A DNA stretch of 64,000 nucleotides from Delphinus delphis (GCF_949987515.2 NC_082696.1:33212431-33276430), one strand, 5' to 3'; positions 9,520-21,815 are shown, counted from the stretch's first letter. Numbers and translations: made by a program. The notes: generated by a model from the sequence alone, not told the origin.

Positions 9520-11482
9520 GGAGGAGCTTCAAGATGGCGGAAGAGTAAGACTTGGTGACACCCTCCTCCCCACAAATACATCAGAAATACATCTACATGT
9601 GGAACAAGCCCTACAGAACACCTACTGAACACTGGCAGAAGACCTCAGACCTCCCAAAAGGCAAGAAATTCCCCACGTACCCGGGGAGGGCAAAAGAAAA
9701 AAGAATAAACAGAGACAAAAGAATATGGATGGGACGGACCTGCACCAGTGGGAGGGAGCTGTGAAGGAGGAAAGGTTTCCACACACTAGGAAGCCCCTTC
9801 GCGGGCGGAGACTGTGGGTGGCGGAGGGGGAAAGCTTCGGAGCCGCAGAGGACAGCACAGCAACAGGGGTGCGGAGGGCAAAGCGGTGAGATTCCTGCAC
9901 AGAGGATCGCTGCCGACCGGCACTCACCAGCCCGAGGGGCTTGTCTGCTCACCCGCCTGGGCGGGCGGGGGGCTGGGGAGCTGAGGCTCGGGTTTTGGAG
10001 GTCGGATCCCAGGGAGAGGACTGGGGTTGGCGGCGTGAACACAGCCTGAAGGGGGCTAGTGCGCCACAGCTGGCCGGGAGCGAGACCGAGAAAAAGTCTG
10101 GACCTGCCGAAGAGGAAAGACTTATTCTTGCCTCTTTGTTTCCTGGTGCACGAGGAGAGGGGATTAAGAGCGCCACTTAAAGGAGCTCCAGAGACGAGCA
10201 TTAGCCGCAGCTACCAGCGCGAACCCCAGAGACGGGAATGAAATGGAAAGGCTGCTGCTGCCGCCACCAAGAAGCCTGTGTGCGAGCACAGGTCACTATC
10301 CACACTGCCCCTCCCAGGAGCCTGTGCAGCCTGCCACTGCCAGGGTCCCGTGATCCAGGGACAACTTCCCCGGGAGAACACAGGCACGCCTCTGACAGGT
10401 GCAACGTCACGCTGGCTTCTGCCGCTGCAGGCTCGCCCCGCATCTGTACCCCTCCCTCCCCCGGCCTGAGTGAGCTAGAGTCCCCGAATCAGCGGCTCCT
10501 TTAACCCCATCCTGTCTGAGCGAAGAACAGACGCCCTTAGGCGACCTACATGCAGAGGCGGGTCCAAATCCACAGCTGAACCCCGGGAGCTGTGCGAACA
10601 AAGAAGAGAAAGGGAAAACTCTCCCAGCAGCCTCAGGAGCAGTGGATTAAATATCCACAATCAAGTTGATGTACCCTGCATCTGTGGAATACCTGAACAG
10701 ACAATGAATTATCCCAAATTGAGGAGGTAGACTTTGGGAGCAATGATATATATTTTTTTTTCCCCTTTTTCTCTTTTTGTGAGTGTGTACGTGTATGCTT
10801 CCGTGTGTAATTTAGTCTCTATAGCTTTGCTTTTACCATTTGACCTACGGTGCTATCTCTCCCTTTTTTTTCTGTTTTGTTTTTTAATTTTTTTTCTTAA
10901 TAATTAATTTTTATTTTAATAACTATATTATTTAATTTTTATCTTCTTCTTTCTTTCTTTCCTTTTTTTCTCCCTTTTATTCTGAGCTGTGTGGAGGAAA
11001 GGCTTTTGGTGCTCCAAGCGGGTGTCAGGGCTGTGCCACTGAGGTGGGAGAGCCAAGTTCAGGACGCTGGTCCACAAGAGACCTCCCGGCTTGACATAAT
11101 ATCAAATGGCGAAAATCTCCCAGAGATCTCCATCTCAATGCCAAAACCCAGCTCCACGCAACAACAAGCAAGCTACAGTGCAGGACGCCCCATGCCAAAC
11201 AACTAGCAAGTCAGGAACACAACCCCATCCACTAGGAGAGAGGCTGCCTAAAATCATAATAAGGCCAAAGACACCCCAAAACACCACCAGACGTGGACCT
11301 GCCCACAAGAAAGACAAGATCCAGCGTCATCCACCAGAACACAGGCACCAGACCCCTCCACCAGGAAGCCAACACAACCCACAGAACCAACCTTAGCCAC
11401 TGGGGACAGACACCAAAAACATTGGGAACTAAGAACCTGCAGCCTGCAAAAAGAAGACCCCAAACACAGTAAGTTAAGCAAA
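9520..11482 (+). promoter_or_regulatory. L1 5'UTR with CpG-rich internal promoter region
   Basis: The 5'UTR is unusually long here. About 9780-10560 is GC-rich and dense in CpG (for example GGCGGCGTGAAC and GGGCGGGCGGGG), unlike the AT-rich surroundings, as expected for an L1 internal promoter. It is followed by an AT- and pyrimidine-rich stretch (10745-10986) and then sequence shared with the second L1. L1 5'UTRs are known to carry an internal pol II promoter; activity of this copy is inference. Confidence 0.7.
9528..9541 (+). promoter_or_regulatory. YY1-like site at the L1 5' end
   Basis: CAAGATGGCGG at 9530-9540, within the first 21 bases of the element, matches the YY1 core AAGATGGCGG. 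In human L1 a YY1 site at the same place sets the transcription start. Function here is inferred from motif and position. Confidence 0.5.
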
Positions 11483-12376
11483 ATGAGAAGACAGAGAAAC
11501 ACACCGCAGATGAAGGAGCAAGGCAAACACCCACTAGAACTAACAAATGAAGAGGAAACAGGCAGCTTACCTGAAAAAGAATTCAGAATAATGATAGTAA
11601 AGATGATCCAAAATCTTGGAAACAGAATGGAGAAAATACAAGAAATGATTAAAAAGGACCTAGAAGAACTAAACAGCAAACAAACAGAGATGAACAACAC
11701 AATAAATGAAATTAAAAATTCTGTAGAAGGGATGAATAGGAGAATAACTGAGGCAGAAGAACGGATAAGTGACCTGGAAGATAAAATAGTGGAAATAACT
11801 ACTTCAGAGCAGAATAAAGAAAAAAGAATGAAAAGAATTGAGGACAGTCTCAGGGACCTCTGGGACAACATTAAACACATCAACATTCAAATTATAGGGG
11901 TCCCAGAAGAAGAAGAGAAAAAAGAAAGGGACTGAGAAAATATTTGAAGATATTATAGTTGAAAACTTCCCTAATATGGGAAAGGAAATAATTAATCAAG
12001 TCCAGGAAGCACAGAGAGTCCCATACAGGATAAATCCAAAGAGAAACATGCCAAGACACATATTAATCAAACTATCAAAAATTAAATACAAAGAACAAAT
12101 ATTAAAAGCTGCAAGGGAAAAACAATAATTAACATATAAGGGAATCCCCATAAGGTTAACAGCTGATCTTTCAGCAGAAACTCTGCAAGCCAGAAGGGAC
12201 TGGCAGGACATATTTAAAGTGATGAAGGAGAAAAACCTACAACCAAGATTACTCTAACCAGAAAGGATCTCATCAGATTTAACGGAGAAATTAAAAGCCT
12301 TACAGACAAGCAAAAGCTAAGAGAATTCAGCACCATCAAACCAGCTTTACAACAAATGCTAAAGGAACTTTTCTAG
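11483..12376 (+). pseudogene. L1 ORF1 (RNA-binding chaperone), broken
   Basis: ORF1 encodes the trimeric nucleic-acid chaperone that coats L1 RNA. The ATG at 11483 opens 150 codons beginning MRRQRNTPQMKEQG. A long charged heptad region (about residues 50-135, EKIQEMIKKDLEELNSKQ then RISDLEDKIVEI) is the coiled coil. The frame stops at 11933-11935 just before the RRM-like part. The rest continues (VENFPNMGKE, then QEAQRVPYRINPK, then ETLQARRDWQDIFKVM) through further stops near 12127 and 12255 and a frameshift, to TAG at 12374-12376. It lies 58 bp upstream of ORF2, the normal bicistronic order. Confidence 0.93.
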
Positions 12377-12434
12377 GCAGGAAACACAAGAGAAGGAAAG
12401 GACCTACAATAATAAACCCAAAACAATTAAGAAA

Positions 12435-15400
12435 ATGGTAATAGGAACATACATATCGATAATTACCTTAAATGTAAATGGATTAAATGCTCCCACCAAA
12501 AGACAAAGACTGGCTGAATGCATACAAAAACAAGCCCCGTATATATGCTGTCTACAAGAGACCCACTTCAGACCTAGGGACACATACAGACTGAAAGTGA
12601 GGGGATGGAAAAAGATATTCCATGCAAATGGAAATCAAAGAAAGCAGGAGTAGCAATTCTCATATCAGACAAAATAGATTTTAAAACAAAGACTATTGTA
12701 AGAGACAAAGAAGGACGCTATATAATGATCAACAGATCAATCCAAGAAGAAGATATAGCAATTGCAAATATTTATGCACCCAGCATAGGAGCACCTCAAT
12801 ACATAAGGCAAATGCTAACAGCCATAAAAGGGGAAATGACAGTAACACAATCATAGTAGGGGACTTTAACACCCCACTTTCACCAATGGACAGATCATCC
12901 AAAATGAAAATAAATAAGGAAATACAGATTTAAATGATACATTAAACAAGATGAACTTAATTGATATTTATTGGACATTCCATCCAAAAACAACAGAATA
13001 CACTTTCTTCTCAGGTGCTCATGGAACATTCTCCAGGATAGATCATATCTTGGGTCACAAATCAAGGCTTGGTAAATTTAAGAAAATTGAAATCGTATCA
13101 AGTATCTTTTCCGACCACAATGCTATGAGAGTAGATATCAATTACAGGAAAAAAATATGTAAGAAATACAAACACATGGAGGCTGAAAAACACACTACTT
13201 AATAACCAAGAGATCACTGAAGAAATCAAGGTGGAAATAAAAAAATACCTAGAAACAAGAGACAATGAAAACACAATGACACAAAACCTATGGGATGCAG
13301 CAAAAGCAGTACTAAGAGGGAAGTTTATAGCTATACGAGCCTACCTTAAGAAACAAGAAACATCTCAAATAAACAACCTAAACTTATACCTAAAGCAATT
13401 AGAGAAAGAAGAACAAAAAAAACCCAAAGTTAGCAGAAGGAAAGAAATCATAATGATCAGATCAGAAATGAATAAAAAAGAAATGAAGGAAACGATAGCA
13501 AAGATCAATAAAACTAAAAGCTGGTAATTTGAGAAGATAAACAAAATTGATAAACCATTAGCTAGACTTGTTAAGAAAAAAAGGGAGAAGACTCAAATCA
13601 ATAGAATTAGAAATGGAAAAGGAGAAGCAACAACTGACACTGCAAAAATACAAAGGATCATGAGAGATTACTCCAAGCAACTATATGCCAATAAAATGGA
13701 CAATCTGGAAGAAATGGAAAAATTCTTAGAAATACACAACCTTCCAAAACTGAACCAGGAAGAAATAGAAAATATGAACAGACCAATCACAAGCACTGAA
13801 ATTGAAACTGTGATTAAAAATCTTCACACAAACAAAAGCCCAGGACCAGATGCCTTCACAGGCGAATTCTATCAAACATTTAGAGAAGAGCTAACACCTT
13901 TCCCTCTCAAACTCTTCCAAAATATAGCAGAGGGAGGAACACTCCCAAATTCATTCCACGAGGCCAACATCATTCTGATACGAAAACCAGACAAATATGT
14001 CACAAAGAAAGAAAACTACAGACCAATATCACTGATGAACATAGATGCAAAAGTCCTCAACAAAATACTAGCAAGCAGAATCCAATAGCACATTAAAAGG
14101 ATCATACACCATGACCAAGTGGGGTTTATCCCAGGAATGCAAGGATTCTTCAATATACACAAATCAATCAATGTGATACACCATATTAACAAATTGAAGG
14201 AGAAAAACCATATGATCATCTCAATCGATGCAGAGAAAGCTTTCAACAAAATTCAACACCCATTTATGATAAAAACCCTCCAGAAAGTAGGCATAGAGGG
14301 AACTTTCCTCAACATAATAAAGGCCATATATGACAAACCCACAGCCAATATCCTCCTCAATGGTGAAAAACTGAAACCATTACCACTAAGATCAGGAACA
14401 AGACAAGGTTGCCCACTCTCACCAGTATTATTCAAAATAGTTTTGGAAGTTTTAGCCACAGCAATCAGAGACGAAAAAGAAATAAAAGGAATCCTAATTG
14501 GAAAAGAAGAAATAAAGCTGTCACTGTTTGCAGATGACATGATACAATACATAGAGAATCCTAAAGATGCTACCAGAAAACTACTCGAGCTAATCAATGA
14601 ATTTGGTAAAGTAGCACGATACAAAATTAATGCACAGAAATCTCTTGCATTCCTATACACTAAACATGAAAAATCTGAAAGTGAAATTAAGAAAACACTC
14701 CCATTTACCACTGCAACAAAAAGAATAAAATATCTTGGAATAAACCTACCTAAGGAGACAGAATACCTGTATGCAGAAAATTATAAGACACTGATGAAAG
14801 AAATTAAAAATGATACAAATAGATGGAGAGATATACCATGTTCTTGGATTGGAAGAATCAACATTGTGAAAATGACTATACTACCCAAACCAATCTACAG
14901 ATTCATTGCAATCCCTATCAAACTACCACTGACGCTTTTCAGAGAACTAGAACAAAAAATTTCACAATTTGTATGGAAACACAAAAGACCCTGAATAGCC
15001 AAAACAATCTTGAGAAAGGAAAACGGAGCTGGAGGAATCAGGCTCCCTGACTTCAGACTATATACAAAGCTACAGTAATCAAGACAGTATGGTACTGGCA
15101 CAAAAATAGAAATATAGATCAATGCAACAGGATTGAAAGCCCAGAGATAAACCCACGCACATATGGTCACCTTATCTTTGATAAAGGAGGCAAGAATATA
15201 CAGTGGAGAAAAGACAGCCTCTTCGATAAGTGGTGCTGGGAAAATTGGACAGCTCCATGTAAAGGAATGAAATTAGAACACTCCCTAACACCATACACAA
15301 AAATAAACTCAAAATGGATTAAAGACCTAAATGTAAGGCCAGACACCATCAAACTCTTAGAGGAAAACATAGGCAGAACACTCTATGACATAAGTCACAG

Positions 15401-16283
15401 CAAGATCCTTTTTGACCCACCTCCTACAGCAATGGAAATAAAAACACAAATAAACAAATGGGACCTAATGAAACTTGAAAGCTTTTGCACAGCAAAGGAA
15501 ACCATAAACAAGACAAAAAGACAACCCTCAGAATGGGAGAAAATATTTGAAAACCAAGCAGCTGACAAAGGATTAATCTCCAAAATATACAAGCAACTCA
15601 TGTAGCTCAATATCAAAAAAACAAACAACCCAGTCCAAAAATGGGCAGAACACCAAAGTAGACATTTCTCCAAAGAAGATATACAGATTGCCAACAAACA
15701 CATGAAAGAATGCTCAACTTCATTAATCATTAGAGAAATGCAAATCAAAACTACAATGAGATATCATCTCACACTGGTCAGAATGGCCATCATCAAAAAA
15801 TCTACAAACAGTAAATGCTGGAGAGGGTGTGGAGAAAAGGGAACCCTCTTGCACTGTTGGTGGGAATGTAAATTGATACAGCCACTGTGGAGAACAGTAT
15901 GGAGGTTCCTTAAAAAACTGAAAATAGAACTACTATATGACCCAGCAATCCCACTACTGGGCATATACCCTGAGAAAACCATAATTCAAAAAGAGTCATG
16001 TACCAAAATGTTCACTGCAGCTCTATTTATAATAGCCAGGACATGGAAGCAACCTAAGTGTCCATCGACAGATGAATGGATAAAGAAGATGTGGCACATA
16101 TATACAATGGAATATTACTCAGCCATAAAAAGGAACGAAATTGAGTTATTTGTAGTCAGGTGGATGGACGTAGAGACTGTCATACAGAGTGAAGCAAGTC
16201 AGAAAGAGAAAAAGAAATACCCTATGTTAACAGATATATATAGAATCCGAAAAAAGAAAAAAAAAAAGGTCAGAAGAACCTAG
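12435..16283 (+). pseudogene. L1 ORF2 (endonuclease and reverse transcriptase), broken
   Basis: ORF2 protein nicks target DNA and reverse-transcribes L1 RNA at the nick. Visible parts in order: the endonuclease from 12435 (ITLNVNGLNAPTKRQR, CLQETHFRPRD, later SDHNAM), the linker, the reverse transcriptase in 13660-14994 ([27 protein letters not shown], and the catalytic SLFADD), and the C-terminal Cx3Cx7Hx4C knuckle (CWRGC then H then C) in 15702-16283. Breaks: frameshifts near 12650, 12850-12950, 13200 and 15060, and in-frame stops at about 13525, 14088, 14994 and 15605, each a point change from the sister copies. Catalytic motifs are kept but no full-length protein can be made. Confidence 0.95.
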
Positions 16284-16474
16284 GGGCAAGACGGGAATAA
16301 AGACACACACCTACTAGAGAATGGACTTGAGGATACGGGGAGGGGGAAGGGTAAGCTGGGACAAAGCGAGAGAGAGGCATAGACATATATACACTACCAA
16401 ACGTAAAATAGATACTAGTGGGAAGCAGCCGCATAGCACAGGGAGATCAGCTCAGTGCTTTGTGACCACCTAGA

Positions 16475-16504
16475 GGGGTGGGATAGGGAGGGTGGGAGGG
16501 AGGG
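16475..16504 (+). other. Potential G-quadruplex in the L1 3'UTR
   Basis: Seven runs of three or more G separated by one to three bases lie on the plus strand. A second G-rich tract is at about 16337-16352. Related tracts occur in other L1 tails of the window. G-quadruplex-forming 3'UTR tracts are a known conserved L1 feature. Confidence 0.7.
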
Positions 16505-16631
16505 AAACGCAAGAGGGAAGAGATATGGAGATATATGTATATGTATAACTGATTCACTTTGTTATAAAGCAGAAACTAACACACCATTGTAAAGCAATTA
16601 TACTCCAATAAAGATGTTTAAAAAAAAAAAA

Positions 16632-16755
16632 GAAGCCTACACACTGCAGCGAAGAGTAGCCCCCACTTTCCTCAACTAGAGAAAGCCAGCAAGCAGCAGC
16701 AGAGACCCAACACAGCCAAAATTGAATAAATAAATAAATAAAATCTATTTAAAAG
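16632..16755 (+). mobile_element. 3' part of a tRNA-derived SINE attached to the L1 (3' transduction)
   Basis: GCAGCGAAGAGTAGCCCCCA, then AGACCCAACACAGCCAAAAT and an AATAAATAAATA tail form the 3' half of a cetartiodactyl tRNA-derived SINE (CHR-2/Bov-tA-like). Its head is missing. It starts directly after the L1 poly(A) and ends at the shared TSD at 16756. It therefore entered together with the L1, by read-through into a downstream SINE remnant at the source locus or by template switching. Confidence 0.8.
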
Positions 16756-16774
16756 AAGAATACAATATATTTTT

Positions 16775-17560
16775 ATTTAGGAATAATCCAAAGCCCATGT
16801 AACCAACTATACAGGAATTGTTAGAAATAAATATCTTTCTATACTGGGGTTGTCTTTGCGCACACACACATACACATGGTGACTGTGATTAAACAGGCTC
16901 TCAAATCTAAAGAACAATTAAGGACACTGATCTGATTCTTGGCATATACATTTGCAATCTTGTCCCTCATCTGTGTTCATTCTCTCACACATGCTCTATC
17001 ACAATGTAGCTTGAGGGGACCTGGAACATCTAGACATTCCACACAACAGGATAATGTTTTCCTATATATCAATGACAGCATCCTAAAGGGGCCACATAAG
17101 CAATAAGAGGCAACTAAATCAGAGGTCTTGATAACACAAATGAGCTCCCAAAGGGGAGAAATAAACTACTAAAATTCAGGAGTCCCTGTGTTAGTGAAAT
17201 CTGGGGGACATGCCAGTAGATCCTTTTGAAAGGACAGGACAAAACATTGTATCTTACATCTCCCAGCATTAAAAAGGAAGCATCTGTGCCTTGGTGGGCT
17301 TCCTGGGGTCCTTTCAAGTCTTTGATGACGGTTTGATGATGATTAATTCCCCCCAGGGAGAGGGTGTTGCTTTCAAGTTATTACCTTGCTAGGAAGGGAA
17401 AGCTCCAGGGCATTTAATTTGGCCCTCCCTACTATAGTAACCTATATTTCATGGTTCAGACGGGTAAATAGGAGGTGTTGCTAGTTATTAAATACATGTA
17501 TTCTAATAATATACTCAAGATCTGGTAAAATAAATATGGCATGTTGTGGCAGAGTTTATT
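16775..17560. other. No feature recognised
   Basis: Unassigned DNA with a short (CA)n near 16861. The minus frame at 17114-17317 has no domain. Confidence 0.4.
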
Positions 17561-18060
17561 GTTTGATAACTTAACATCCATGCCCCACTCCATCCTTGCT
17601 AATGTCCTCATTTTAATTCAGGAGAGCAATGAGCCCAGCCCAACTGAATGTATCATTACAAACCTTCCTTGTTTTTCCTATACTTTCTTATTGTCAGGGT
17701 GAATACATACTACAATCCTAGAAATGATCTCTTAGCAGAGTCAAATTGATGTTATTTCTTGGAAAATTATTTGCTTTATAAAAGGGGAAATAGGCAGAAG
17801 ATTAGCCTTTTTTCCTTACGTTGACCTTGTCTTGAACATGAATGTAGAGGTAGGAACTGCAGGGGTTGTCCTTTGACATGAGGGAATGGCAAAGGGAAAC
17901 AGAGCCGTAACCTCTGACACCACAGAACTATTCAACTCATTGACATCTGCTACCTCCACACCTCTTGGTATAAGTGTAACATGAATGCTTCCTTATTTAA
18001 ATCACACTAGTTGGGCTATTATATTATTTGCAGACATACACAATCCTAATGAATACAGAT
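17561..18060 (+). mobile_element. Possible decayed LTR (MaLR/ERVL type)
   Basis: The second half (TTGACATGAGGGAATGGCAA, GAGCCGTAACCTCTGACACC, then TTTGCAGACATACACAATCC and TAATGAATACAG at the end) has the layout of the 3' part of an old LTR ending in '...cctaatcctaactgatac'-like text. Ends and family are uncertain. Confidence 0.35.
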
Positions 18061-18915
18061 GGATTTATCTGAGCCTAATGGGACGTATGCATAGGTCAGA
18101 ATTCTATTTATCAATAACTTCCTTAAATCTTAACTCTTCCCAGTGGCTCGTCAGCATACTTAGTCCCCTAAAACCAGTGTTCATTCAGGCTGTGGTCCAA
18201 TCATTCCTGACTCATGTGGGAATTTCTCTTTCCACAGAGCACAATTATCCTGGTTAATGGTATTCTGTGTATTGGGCTGTTACTAAGAGGTCCTCCTTCC
18301 ACAGACCTAACCTCCCTTAATCCAGGGACTGAGAACCTGTAAATAGACTCAGATCTTATGAGTTCAAGTTGGGCCTCTGTTCTTCAGACCGAGTTTTTGG
18401 TACATATAAATCAAGTAGGGCCTTAAAGAATTGTCCATCTCTTTCAGTGCTAGAAATTCCATAGTCAATTAGTCACTTCAAAACAACAACAAAAGCACAA
18501 CCACAACACCTGTGTGTATGCCCAATACGGTTTCTAAGATAGTCCTACTAGCTTTTATGGTAACCAGCCCCATTTTGCCTCAGAAAATGAAATATTCCTA
18601 CAGGCTTCTGTAGATTTACATGGGTGGAGGACGTGACAGATTAGGGAGGAAGTGAGTGCTTCATATACCCTAATTCCACTCCAAAATGTCCAACATCTTC
18701 AATCCTGAGACTGTTTTTTCTGCGCTATCATACTGGAGGAATTTCTGGCACCTAACATAATGTAGAGTCTGTCACTACTGAGTCTAATGCAAAATAGAAG
18801 TTAAAAATTCAGATTACTTCCAACAGCTCAAGCAGCACGTTGGCAGAATTGCCAGTGTGGCCAACCCAAATCAATAAGTCCAGGCTGATTCAAAACTTTG
18901 TTCTCTTCTCTTAAA
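18061..18915. other. No feature recognised
   Basis: Unassigned DNA; no coding or RNA signal. Confidence 0.4.
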
Positions 18916-19122
18916 CAGGGGGTCAGCAGACTTTTTCTGGAAAGGTCTAGATAGTAAAGATTTTTGGCTTTTCAGGTGGGACAGTCTCTATCACAACAAT
19001 TAAACTCTGCTATTGTAATGATCAAGCAGTCATAAACATATGTAATTGAAAAAGCAAAGTTGTGTTCCAATAAAATTTTCTTTATAAACACAGTTAGTTG
19101 AGCAGATTTTGTCTACAGGTCA
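18916..19122 (+). mobile_element. hAT-Charlie-like non-autonomous DNA transposon
   Basis: It starts CAGGGGGTCAGCAGACTTTT and continues GGAAAGGTCTAGATAGTAAA, TGTGTTCCAATAAAATTTTC and a final TTTGTCTACAGG. This order is a well-known mammalian hAT relic that normally begins CAGGGGTCAGCAAACT and ends near its inverse. A second copy is at 41933-42065. No transposase. Confidence 0.65.
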
Positions 19123-19208
19123 CTTCTAATCTAGACCCTCAGAAAACAGTCCCACATATGTTCATTAGATTTTTACTACACAAATTTGCAAGTTCTTACA
19201 ACTCTTTA

Positions 19209-19243
<35 letters not shown>

Positions 19244-19256
19244 ATGCATGCATGTA
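19209..19256. repeat. (TG)n then (CATG)n microsatellite
   Basis: About 15 TG units followed by CATG repeats. Confidence 0.95.
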
Positions 19257-20680
19257 TGCACAAAGCTTTGTAAGATCTGAGTTTGTAATTGTGCCCCAAA
19301 GCATGCTGGGATCTAACTTTTCTGATTGATTTAAAGATGAGGGGACTATTGGGATAGGGACATGAGTAGAACTGGCTTCCTGCTGGCAATTCCTTCATGC
19401 ATCTCTTAGGTGAGACAAACAAGACAGGGGCAACCACATCAAAACAGAGGAGTGGTAGCCTTCTGCAGGCAAAGGAGGCTCAGAAAGCATTGGAGGCCCA
19501 GGCTTCTCTGAATTTTCCAAACATCTCAATTCCAATGTTCACGGGCACATTTTTTTTTCAAACAGTGCTCTAACTTTCATCCAAGAAAGTCAGTGGAACA
19601 ATGAATTCACCCAGTGTAATTCAGCAATGCACAGACTCAAACTTTTGTTTAGTTTTCAATATATTAGCTCTGTGCAACAAAAGATTATAGGGTTTCTTTT
19701 TTCTTTTAATACAGACATAAAGATTCTCTTATTTACAGACTGTGCCTTAAGCCAAGAATTTTGAAAATGAGCAAGCCATTCACTTTTTTTAAGATGTCCA
19801 TGCATTTAGGAAAAAAAATCTCTCATACTCATTGAATTGCCCTTCATACTTCACTGTAATAGCCACTGTTGCCTCACAGCCTTGCTTTGAATTGTTATTT
19901 TATAGTAGATAACCCCAAGGGATAATTTAATTAGTGGTTCAGGTACCACATGCCATTGGCCACTAGAGTTCTACCCTTTAATATTTGCTAGAATTTTTCT
20001 GCCTTTAGGCCAGTTAACAAATCTCAGACGTTTCAACGTGCATCTGTTCATGTGCTCTTTTCCCACCCCACCCCCTATTTTCCCTTAAGCTTGTTGACCG
20101 CAAACATTTCTGGTCCTAATTTTATATGAGGGATCTTCACTGAAAGCAGCAAACACTGACACTGGCTGATTCAAGATAAAAGAATGTTTTGAAAGAAATG
20201 CCAAGGGGGCTGGAGAACAGACTCAAAGGCCACACAACCAGAGCAGCAGCCAAATCATACCCCAGAAACTGGCCACTTCCTGTGCCGCTATTGTCACTGC
20301 TGAACCTTCAAAGCCACAAGAAACACCACTGACAATTCTGGAAGTCACTGTCAGGCAGGACCCCTGCTACTGCCCTGGAAGGTGGCTGTTGCTGCTACAG
20401 TTGTCTTGGTCTTCTACAGAATAGATTCACTTCTGTGTATATTTCTTTGCATCATTATCTCATAATTTAAAATGTGGGCTACATGCATCTGGTTTCTAAG
20501 CCTAAGTACAAAGGAGGCTAGATATGCAAGCATCATAAATACTTGCCATTTGAACTTCTATATAAGACAGTTGACTCTCCCTCTTCCCAAGGGGTTTTAG
20601 ATGGGGAATTCCCTGTGTATAGGAAGATGGTCTGTATGATAGACAAACAAGAAGAAAGGCAAATATTCAATATAAATTGT
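19257..20680. other. No feature firmly recognised
   Basis: 20140-20420 has the loose look of an old repeat (CACTGGCTGATTCAAGATAA onwards), but I cannot assign it. No coding signal. Confidence 0.35.
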
Positions 20681-20900
20681 TAACATTTACCAAGTTCTTA
20701 TCATTGCCAGGCACTCTTATGAGTTTTCTATCTGTTAATTTATTTAGTTCTTACATTACTCCATTTTCCCCATTTTTGGAGAGGAAACTAAAATACAGTG
20801 AGTTTAAATAGCTTATCTGAAGTCACAGCTAATAAGTACCAGGAAAAAATTCTATTTCAGGTCTGTCAGATGCTAAATCCACCCTCTTAGCTGTTATGGA
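20681..20900 (-). repeat. MIR SINE fragment
   Basis: TAACATTTACCAAGTTCTTA, TTGCCAGGCACTCTTATGAG, GAGAGGAAACTAAAATACAG, then AAGTCACAGCTAATAAGTAC: the full MIR order in reverse complement. Confidence 0.8.
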
Positions 20901-21784
20901 CATTGTTTATAATTGCATAATAAACTTCTCACAAGGTCCAAAAGTATATTGTAATTTTGACATATAATATTGCTTTTTTTGGAGAAAACTGATAAGGTGC
21001 TAAAGAAAACTCATATGAAAGAAGAAGAATATAAGATTGTGATTGAATTTAAAGCCTGACACATTCGATTAAGATGGTTGCCATAGGTATAAAATTTCTT
21101 AGGATTGTGAAATTGGGTCAGAAGTCTCTAGCTGCAAAATTAGACTTTAGAATATATTGTAAACCTCTGAGAAGACCTCAGCAGACATTTTTTTCTGCTT
21201 TAGTACAAGTAGTAAATATTCTGCTTTCTGGATAACATCAGCAGAGACAATAAAGAAAGTGATATTGCCAGAGGTACTTTTCCCTTTACTGGACAACAAA
21301 ATAGCAAAATAATAGATTCTGACACTGATAGAAGCTATATGTTATAGCGGAATACTTACTTTCACAACAATTTTTTAACTTAATTTTGTCTTTGTTTATG
21401 AGTGTTTTTATATTTTAGATTGATGGTTTTGTTTATATGCATTTTGAGGTAGCTTGGTCAAAAAATTAGAATAAAAAGACTGACATAAGGTTATAGATTT
21501 GTATTACTTGTCAGATATAATGGTCTCAGTCCTGCTCAATATAGGACATGAAACATAATAGGTTTAATTGTTTATTGATTGAAGAATGCCAGTACTTTGA
21601 CTCATCACTAATTATCTATCTACACTAGTCTTATCAGGTTTTCCAAGTCTCTTTTCCACTTCATTCAAGCTTAAACTTTTCTTGCCCCTTTATCTCCAGT
21701 TAATTTCCTCTTGTAGTTTATTAAAACAAGAAAGAGCATCTAACATGAACTCTCAACATTCTTCTCCATTTCAATTTTTTCCCT
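20901..21784. other. No feature recognised
   Basis: AT-rich unassigned DNA. Confidence 0.4.
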
Positions 21785-21815
21785 TTTTCTTCTTCTTCTT
21801 GTTCTTCTTCTTCCC
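21785..21815. repeat. (TTC)n simple repeat
   Basis: Imperfect TTC/CTT units followed by a C-rich run. Confidence 0.85.

Larger units (their letters stand above)
9520..16631 (+). mobile_element. Full-length L1 (inactive)
   Basis: About 7.1 kb. It begins at the L1 5' terminus (GGAGGAGCTTCAAGATGGCG), with a ~2-kb 5'UTR, ORF1 at 11483-12376, ORF2 at 12435-16283, a G-rich 3'UTR, and a poly(A) run at 16620-16631 just after AATAAAGATGTTT. Both ORFs are broken by several stops and frameshifts, so it cannot supply its own proteins. Element order, end motifs and TSDs make the call secure. The subfamily cannot be named without a repeat library. Confidence 0.96.

Noticed and set aside
11254..11886. Minus-strand 210-codon frame
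   Set aside because: It is the antisense of L1 ORF1's A-rich coiled coil (hence its L, I, S and F runs). The same antisense frame appears opposite ORF1 at 50119-50838.
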